Positions 14,020 to 19,949 of a stretch of DNA of 19,949 nt are shown piece by piece. This DNA is from Phytomonas francai (lineage: Eukaryota; Euglenozoa; Kinetoplastea; Trypanosomatida; Trypanosomatidae): NCBI GenBank assembly GCA_001766655.1, contig MJCC01000003.1, positions 980,596 to 1,000,544 of the forward strand, in the 5' to 3' direction. The notes under the pieces were generated by a model. The model did no database searches and was not told the origin of the DNA. It worked only from the letters and a program-made list of their open reading frames with translations. Each line of letters starts with the position of its first letter. The first letter of the stretch is position 1. A program made the position numbers and the translations under genes.

Positions 14020-14962
14020 GGTCCTCTCTGATAATTTTTTTCGGTAAAAGTGTCGAGCTATACGAAAACAAAGAGTAAAAAATTAATCGATCTATAGGCT
14101 TCCTTTCTCGTGACGAGATAAGCGTGTCTTAAAATAAAAGGGCTGTTTACACAAATGTCAACCATATGCAAAACCCACTAAAGCGTAAATTGAAGGGAAA
14201 ATAAGGTGACTCAGTGCGCCTTGACACAAATCACCCTTCTACACTATGTAGTTGCAGTAGCTTGTGTTTTTCTATTATTGTTATTTTTGATAATGCTGAT
14301 TCAAAAATATTAATTCTTGAATGACATGAGAAAAAGTAATGCAACCCAAAAATTATTAAAACAAAAGTGTGGACTCGGGATCATTTAAGCATATATAAAG
14401 TTGACTTTATCATGATAGCCTATTTGCTCCATCAATATCCATCTATAACCGATCGCCTATTTTTTAAATAATCAATCCACAAATGCTTACCTACTAATAA
14501 AAGAATTAAAAACAAACCAACTGAATGACACATGTAAATATCAGCGATTTCTTTCCTTATTCAAGCGAGCTCGTCCATGTCGAGACACACATACACATGA
14601 TAGCTTACCAGATGCAAATTCGCTCATCCAAAAACTTTTCCTCTACATATATTTCGCCTAGACATTGCCCGTTAAAGTTAAAACACAATAATATTCCTTA
14701 TACTTAGGCTAACCAAACACGAAGGTGGGGGGAGGGGAACTACGCACCTTTTGACTCAATCTTATGGAAAATCCCATCTATCCAACCTGCAATGTAAAAA
14801 ATAAGGAAAATATTAGTGTTAAAACCTCTATTTCCCATGCCTTGCGCTCTGAAAACAATAAACAACAACAAAATGTAATGGAAAAGAGAGAGGCTAAACA
14901 ACGCCTCATATAACCCCCAACATTTACCATTTGGGGGCCTAAGCCCAGGACGGCTCTGCATC
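14020..14962. other. Intergenic spacer downstream of gamma-COP
   Basis: Over 0.9 kb of AT-rich DNA should contain the gamma-COP 3' UTR and the leader of the 280-residue gene. Frames at 14525-14707 (plus) and 14740-15024 (minus, overlapping the gamma-COP end) have spacer-like composition and no motif. A short GC-richer patch lies at 14720-14745 (gaaggtggggggaggggaac). No RNA gene was seen. Confidence 0.6.
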
Positions 14963-17635
14963 TTAGGCGAGAAGGGCATCTGTAAAGTACTGACGCAGCT
15001 CTTCATTACCACCGCGCAGAGCAAGCTGAAGCGCGATCTTAATTTCAGAGGTCACAAAAACCCTCATGCGCACGAGTAATAACGTACGCTGCTCGTCCAC
15101 AACACGGCCTGCCATGAGCAAAGTATGGGAGTTGTTCTTAATCTGCTCCGGCATCTCGCTTATGAGGTGCATGCCGTAAAACTGCGCAAACATCTGCGCA
15201 GCCTCGGAGAGGTTTTGCGCACTCGGAATGGCGTACGTCCGGGCCAGCTCATTGCCCTCCTCGCGCTTCCACGCGGCCTCCATATCGTTCTCCGAGATGA
15301 TCTCCGTCGCAGGCAGGACGAAATCCTTCAAGAGGACATCAAACCCCTCGATGCTGTATTCATCCGGGTCGGAGTCATCATCATCAGAGTCCTCTACTAT
15401 CGAGAATTGCAAGGAGCACTCCACATGCCCACTGGGAAAGTTCTGCGGGGCGTACTGTAACACAATGTAGCTGTACCGCGTCTCCCCAGGCTTAATTTTG
15501 TCCACCGGGATGGTGTAGAGGGGCTCGGCCTCCTCGAGCTCGGAGGTATCCGCACAGACGTTGACCTTGGTAAAGGACATGTCCTCCATTGTGTTTCCGA
15601 TCGCGAACTGCAGCACCAGTTGCCGCGCATACACATGCTTCATGACCGTCACGACGTACTCGTTGTCTGGCTCCGTGAGGGTGATCGGTTCAATACTCTT
15701 GACAGGCTCCCCGAGCGCGTGGAACCGCTTGATCCTTCGCAGCTCATCGCAACCCTGGACATACGCATTAGTGGTTTGGCGGTGGGCGCCATTGTTGGGG
15801 CCCCTAGCGGGCGACCCAGACTCGGCGTCGACCATCGGCAGCGAGTTGCCAAATCCGGAGGTCTCCCCCCCGTTGGCTGTGTCGATCTGCTGCCGCAGTG
15901 CGGTTGTGTTCGACTTCTGCTGAGCCCGCCGCTTCGCTGCGACCGCGTCGGCGACGTCGTTAATGTAGGCATTAATCATTGACTCATTGTTCATCATAAA
16001 TAGCTTGCTGTACAGCATCGCACGGTCGCGCACCTCATCATCTGAGTCGCCCCACAGTTTTCGCAGCTGGGAAAGGATGGGGGGCCGTAGGGATGGAACA
16101 CGAGCCCCCATCTTCGCCAGCGTGCTCACCGCAACGATGCGGATATCCGAGGCGTCTAGCGTAATGTGATTGTAGACATACCTCACAAACTTGCTGGGGC
16201 TCTTGGAACTTGCGATCTCGTTGCCCAGGTACGTCAAGACGCGCTTCGTGAAGCTGGCGTGCTCACAGTCTTCAATAAACTCCGCTAAGTGTTTCATCAC
16301 AGAGTCCTTTGCCTCAGGGTTGGCCATGGCAACTTCTACCATGCTATTAAAAACCTTTTCATTCAGCTCCTTGCTGCCATCACTGACCAAGAATTTTAAA
16401 AGGAAGGACAGAAACAACATGTACTTTGTAGGAAACTTCTTGTTAAGAATTCGCATGGCATCCACGATGACAATTGCGAACTCATCCCCTAGTTCATTTA
16501 TATATTCCTGCGGCGAGAGCTTTTCGACAAGGTGCTCCACAGTTTCCTCAGTTCCTGTCTTGAGTAGCGAAGTGATGGCGAAAGTAGCTATGATACGGTT
16601 TGAGTCCAGCATGAGGGCCTCGATCTCACTGTTCATCGGTGCCACAACCTCAGGACACCGCGCGGCAACGGCGTTAAGTTGACGTATTGCCGCAAAGCGC
16701 AGAATAGCGTTCGGGGAGCTCAGATAAAGCTGTAGTACCATTGCGACCGGTGCCAGGGACTCGCTTGTGAGGTTACGTATGGAGCATATCGCCTTGGAGG
16801 CCTCAAAGACAAGCATGTCATTGCTGCTGCTTTGTAGAATACCCCTAAAGAAGTTGTAGATACCTGGGAAAGAGTTGTCGAAGTCCTCGTTGACGAGCTC
16901 CACACACATCTTGATGACCGAGCAAATCGCAAGCGGGGATTGGATCTGTCCGTTCATGACTTGGTTCATCAGGCGCCCGACCGAGAGCTTGTCGCCTTTG
17001 CGCAGCGTGTGCTGGAGGGCGATGCAGGGGTACTGCGCCTTTGTGGACCCCCTCATCACTTCCATCAGCTGCGTGGCCCACTTTTTGGGCATCTCGGGAT
17101 TTTTACTGGAGATGTGGATGCCTGTCACGAGCGCCGCCATCACGACCACAGGGGCCTGCGAGGTGATGCACTCGAGAATGGTGCGCTCCATGCTGGGGTA
17201 CATATCGGGATCCAAAACCGCGTACAGCGTCCGAAGCGCGTTGCTTTTCCCACTTTCCTTGCTTTTCTTAACGTCGGCCATGATCGAGTTTGACGCGATG
17301 AAGCTCCGCTCAACGAGTGGACCGAGTTCCTTTAATAGCACGTAGTGGAGACGACGAAGCGTCGGGTGGTCGGACTGAAAGAGCCTCGTCGCGAGAAAGA
17401 AAAGGTCAGTAGCTTCGTTCTCGGTGAAGGTGGTTCCAGTATAGATTAGGTACAGCGCTTGGGTAACAGCCTCCCCGCACGCCCCAATGTCGAGCGGCAT
17501 CCCGTTGAACACGCGGCAGAGTTGAAGTGTGGAGGTCTTGTTGATGCCCTCGAATGGAAGCATTGCCTTCTCGCTCTCGTCATCATAGTTCGCGTTGTTT
17601 GCCATTTGGTTGTCAATCTCGTTGTTAGTTTGCAT
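14963..17635 (-). CDS. COPG: Coatomer subunit gamma (gamma-COP)
   Basis: The 890-residue protein matches gamma-COP end to end (animal proteins are about 870). Residues about 28-562 form the adaptin-type helical-repeat trunk, starting with INKTSTLQLCRVFNGMPLD and the characteristic TFTENEATDLFFLATRLFQSDHPTLRRLHY, where the Phe-Gln-Ser segment is strongly conserved. A hinge rich in Asn, Ser and Gly spans about 563-640. The appendage (about 645-890) includes an acidic stretch EDSDDDDSDPDEY, then AAWKREEGNE, FYGMHLISEMP and HTLLMAGRV, as in other gamma-COPs. Gamma-COP is one of four subunits of the Arf1-binding F-subcomplex of COPI and recruits ArfGAP2/3; COPI vesicles act in Golgi-to-ER and intra-Golgi transport. 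Starts at 17635 (used here) and 17605 are both possible. The closing Asp-Ala-Leu-Leu-Ala lies after the usual end and is slightly divergent. Confidence 0.95.
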   Translation of the reverse strand: MQTNNEIDNQMANNANYDDESEKAMLPFEGINKTSTLQLCRVFNGMPLDIGACGEAVTQALYLIYTGTTFTENEATDLFFLATRLFQSDHPTLRRLHYVLLKELGPLVERSFIASNSIMADVKKSKESGKSNALRTLYAVLDPDMYPSMERTILECITSQAPVVVMAALVTGIHISSKNPEMPKKWATQLMEVMRGSTKAQYPCIALQHTLRKGDKLSVGRLMNQVMNGQIQSPLAICSVIKMCVELVNEDFDNSFPGIYNFFRGILQSSSNDMLVFEASKAICSIRNLTSESLAPVAMVLQLYLSSPNAILRFAAIRQLNAVAARCPEVVAPMNSEIEALMLDSNRIIATFAITSLLKTGTEETVEHLVEKLSPQEYINELGDEFAIVIVDAMRILNKKFPTKYMLFLSFLLKFLVSDGSKELNEKVFNSMVEVAMANPEAKDSVMKHLAEFIEDCEHASFTKRVLTYLGNEIASSKSPSKFVRYVYNHITLDASDIRIVAVSTLAKMGARVPSLRPPILSQLRKLWGDSDDEVRDRAMLYSKLFMMNNESMINAYINDVADAVAAKRRAQQKSNTTALRQQIDTANGGETSGFGNSLPMVDAESGSPARGPNNGAHRQTTNAYVQGCDELRRIKRFHALGEPVKSIEPITLTEPDNEYVVTVMKHVYARQLVLQFAIGNTMEDMSFTKVNVCADTSELEEAEPLYTIPVDKIKPGETRYSYIVLQYAPQNFPSGHVECSLQFSIVEDSDDDDSDPDEYSIEGFDVLLKDFVLPATEIISENDMEAAWKREEGNELARTYAIPSAQNLSEAAQMFAQFYGMHLISEMPEQIKNNSHTLLMAGRVVDEQRTLLLVRMRVFVTSEIKIALQLALRGGNEELRQYFTDALLA

Positions 17636-17638
17636 TTG

Positions 17639-17656
17639 CTATCAGTGAAAAGGCTC
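17639..17656 (-). promoter_or_regulatory. Candidate spliced-leader acceptor for gamma-COP
   Basis: Minus-strand gagccttttcactgatag ends in AG at 17640-17639, three bases before the ATG at 17635. The tract is short, and a more distal site is possible. Confidence 0.3.
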
Positions 17657-18498
17657 TCGATCTGAGTGACAAATCTATAATCGGGAAAACTGATTTCTAG
17701 TATCCAAAGCGTTGAGGCAATTGCTGCTTTTAAAAATACTTTCTTTTCCCTTCGTTGTCTCTGTACTAATAACTTCTAAAAGTTGATTATTAATATCGAT
17801 ATACCCTTATTTTTTTAAAAAAAGGAAAAGATATTTTCTAAATCTTTAAACCCAGGTGCATTCAAAGTAGCTCAACAAAGCGCGGGGGAGAGAATCCAAT
17901 ACACACCCAAGACAGCAGCATGTAGAAACAAGGAGCACTACAAATCGTGGGGAACTTCTTTTCGTTGCTATTTTAAAGACTAAACCAACGAGTAGGTTGG
18001 TAATACACCACATACATAAATATATGTTAGTGGTGAGTTCAAACTCACACAAACAGCATAAAGAAGATTTTAAACATTGAAATTTTAACCCTGCTGCATT
18101 TTTACGCACGACAATTTCGGAAAAGAACGTTCGACAGAATCAGAGATAAAGTCTGTTCTGAAACCGTAAAAGGAAGAAATCAATAATTTTTTATTTACCA
18201 AAAAAGAGGATTCTCCCTCATAGCAGTCGTGTATATCTAACAGTGAAATTTACATATTCTCTGTATTTTACATCCAGTTCTCCAATTCTAAGTATAGTTT
18301 ACATGCATTTTTTTCCCCAAAGATAAGCTGCTAACAGAACAGAAACGGAAGAAATCTAAACAAGGAGGGGAAAAAACAAATCGCATACGTTCAAGTTTGC
18401 AGCCCCTTCTAATCTACAATAGAAAGCAAAATAGATATGGCAAAATGTCCTATTAGCAAAGTAGCAACGCAAAAAAATCCCAACAAAAGTCACTCATC

Positions 18499-18522
18499 AA
18501 TATATATATATATATATATATT
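18499..18522. repeat. (AT)n microsatellite
   Basis: About eleven uninterrupted AT/TA units lie just downstream of the IQ-motif gene's stop, in its presumed 3' UTR. Confidence 0.85.
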
Positions 18523-18565
18523 TAATTAGGCATACCTCTCTTTCCTAAGCACAATTTTTGCTAAT

Positions 18566-19949
18566 CTAATGCTCACACTTTTTACAGAAATACTCAATAC
18601 AGCTACGCAGCCAGTATCCTCGCCATGTTTTTTGAATCATTGCTGCTGCGCGATGTTGCCTTGTGGTTGGTATTTCTAGCCAGGGCTGAGACACCTGATC
18701 GCTGCCCGATGCAGAACACGGGAGGACTGAAGCGGACGAATTCGCATCGCTATCCATCACAGAGTTACTCTCCTTTACAGAGGAAGAGAGCACATACACA
18801 TTTTGTTGTGGACTCGAGATGTACTGCACTTCATTTGGCGATTCAGGAGATTGTGCTGTGGAGGTTGAAGCTCGACTCCGATAGTGATGACGTGTTAAAA
18901 AGCCACGCACCACAGCCTGCAGCCTCACCGCCGCACATCGCACGAGCTCGTTCCTCTGCTGATATTGACGAATTACGGAGATGAACTGACGATGGCGAAG
19001 GACCTCTTTTCGGCAGCAATAGGAGCGCCAGACACTTTGGATCATCACCGCGCAGTACGCACGCACCCGCTGCCGCTTCGCTTCCTCCTCCGCTTCCGCC
19101 TTCTCCAGCGCCCTGTCCATCTCTGACCGCTTTTGTAGTAAAAGGGGCTGAAGCTTGTGTGCGGAGCGCCGTCGTAAGAACCATAGCCGTACCGCACGCT
19201 GGATGCACAAAGCGGCATCGAGCACCTCCTCGTGGTGGCGTCCCTGAGCGCGCCTCGCATCGCGCAGCTTGCGCATTTTATCAAGCAGAATCTTTCCCCG
19301 CATCCGCAGCACCCACCGATTAAAGGCCCGACGAACGCAGAGCGCCTTGCGGTGCTGTGCTCGCACCACCGCCCGTGCCTTCGCCCCGCGCAGGACGGCA
19401 ATCACCTTAGACAAACCCCGCTCTAAATCTTCCGCAAACTGCCATCGCCCCAAAGACTGTGCGAACGCCGCCTCTTCCGCCGCCACGCACTCCCGCACGG
19501 CATCTTGCCGGTACCGGACCTCCGCTTGGCTGGCCTCAATTAACCGCCGTCCACGTATCCAGCGTTGGGTGTACAAGACCTGATTTGAAAATTCGTACTC
19601 CTGGAGCCACCAGCGCTCCTCGGCAGCGATCCGGAGTGCGGCCTGTCGAGCCGCGACCTCCCGCCTCGCGCGGAACCCGCGCCACGCCCGCTGCATCACC
19701 ATCACGGCCCCCCGCAGCCTCCCCCACCGTCGCTGCGCCCGAACGCGGCGCCACCACGTCTGCGCCCGAATCGCGGCGGCGGTGGCCGCTCTGTGGTAGC
19801 CGCGCATCGCATCGCCGCGCTGCTCACGAACCCGCGCCGCCGTGACGGCCTCGAGGTAGCGCTGCAGCACCGTCAGCTCCGCCGTCCGCGGCGCGCCGGC
19901 CTCGAGCACGGCGGCGACACACGCGGCGTGCGCGGCGCGTCGGGCCCGG
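18566..19949 (-). CDS. IQ-motif (calmodulin-binding) repeat protein, 5' end outside the window
   Basis: The frame is open to the right window edge without an ATG at its upstream end (the codon at 19909 is GTG), so 460 C-terminal residues are visible and the gene continues. Seven IQ-like motifs appear: visible residues about 60-75 (IRAQTWWRRVRAQRRW), 83-98 (VMQRAWRGFRARR), 125-139 (TQRWIRGRRL), 248-263 (CIQRAVRLWFLRR), 301-316 (MIQSVWRSYCCRK), 341-356 (LQAVVRGFLTR) and 436-449 (MIQKTWRGYWLR). Glu/Arg/Ala-rich helical stretches lie between them, and a Ser-rich loop spans about 358-425. IQ motifs bind calmodulin or similar EF-hand proteins; in trypanosomatids such proteins are often axonemal or basal-body components, but nothing here proves that. 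No myosin or kinase domain is visible in this part. The upstream half is much more GC-rich than the 3' end. Confidence 0.82.
   Translation of the reverse strand, partial: RARRAAHAACVAAVLEAGAPRTAELTVLQRYLEAVTAARVREQRGDAMRGYHRAATAAAIRAQTWWRRVRAQRRWGRLRGAVMVMQRAWRGFRARREVAARQAALRIAAEERWWLQEYEFSNQVLYTQRWIRGRRLIEASQAEVRYRQDAVRECVAAEEAAFAQSLGRWQFAEDLERGLSKVIAVLRGAKARAVVRAQHRKALCVRRAFNRWVLRMRGKILLDKMRKLRDARRAQGRHHEEVLDAALCIQRAVRLWFLRRRSAHKLQPLLLQKRSEMDRALEKAEAEEEAKRQRVRAYCAVMIQSVWRSYCCRKEVLRHRQFISVIRQYQQRNELVRCAAVRLQAVVRGFLTRHHYRSRASTSTAQSPESPNEVQYISSPQQNVYVLSSSVKESNSVMDSDANSSASVLPCSASGSDQVSQPWLEIPTTRQHRAAAMIQKTWRGYWLRSCIEYFCKKCEH

Larger units (their letters stand above)
17636..18565. other. Intergenic spacer between the IQ-motif gene and gamma-COP
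   Basis: About 930 AT-rich bases that contain a T7A7 palindrome (17810-17823) and a (TA) run near 18500. An 87-codon minus-strand frame at 17846-18109 begins at GTG and has spacer-like composition, so it is not called. No RNA gene was recognised. Confidence 0.6.

Noticed and set aside
17846..18109. 87-codon minus-strand frame with Cys- and Leu-rich stretches, possible small membrane protein
   Set aside because: It begins at GTG, its first ATG is well inside, and its composition matches the AT-rich spacer.

Overview
The window reads as nuclear DNA of a trypanosomatid (kinetoplastid) protist; I cannot fix the genus. Evidence: all genes are intronless and lie head-to-tail in two directional clusters. 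Coding blocks are GC-balanced to GC-rich, while the spacers are strongly AT-rich, carry microsatellites and contain no believable genes. The proteins are eukaryotic (gamma-COP, ATG12, ALKBH7, a PP4/PP2A phosphatase, a CX7CX5CX3H zinc finger, an IQ-motif protein). Polypyrimidine-AG signals that look like spliced-leader acceptors lie upstream of several ATGs, and standard stop codons are used.

Left cluster (+ strand, 1-6496): the 3' end of a HAD-IIB phosphatase; a CCCH zinc-finger RNA-binding-type protein; a 543-residue protein that joins an N-terminal LYR-like module to a YqgE/AlgH (UPF0301) domain; ATG12; and an ALKBH7-type 2-oxoglutarate dioxygenase.

Convergent switch (6497-6617): only 121 bp separate the two opposing stop codons. 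It holds one short inverted repeat and one 10-bp palindrome, and is the expected termination zone for the two polycistronic units.

Right cluster (- strand, 6618-19949): read from right to left in transcription order, this is a large IQ-motif protein (5' end outside the window), coatomer gamma, an unrecognised 280-residue protein, MoaC with a very long charged tail, MsrB, a PP4/PP2A-like catalytic subunit, and last, next to the switch, a Cys-rich type I membrane glycoprotein with an EGF-like segment.

The genes do not form one pathway, as is normal for trypanosomatid clusters where order does not imply co-function. Four products (LYR-AlgH, ALKBH7, MoaC, and the long form of MsrB) have N-termini that look mitochondrial. 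The least ordinary items are the LYR-AlgH fusion, the MoaC protein with its roughly 400-residue acidic/basic tail and a (TA)22 tract in its presumed 5' UTR, and the lone surface-type gene at the convergent switch. I found no tRNA, rRNA, CRISPR array, transposon or defence system.
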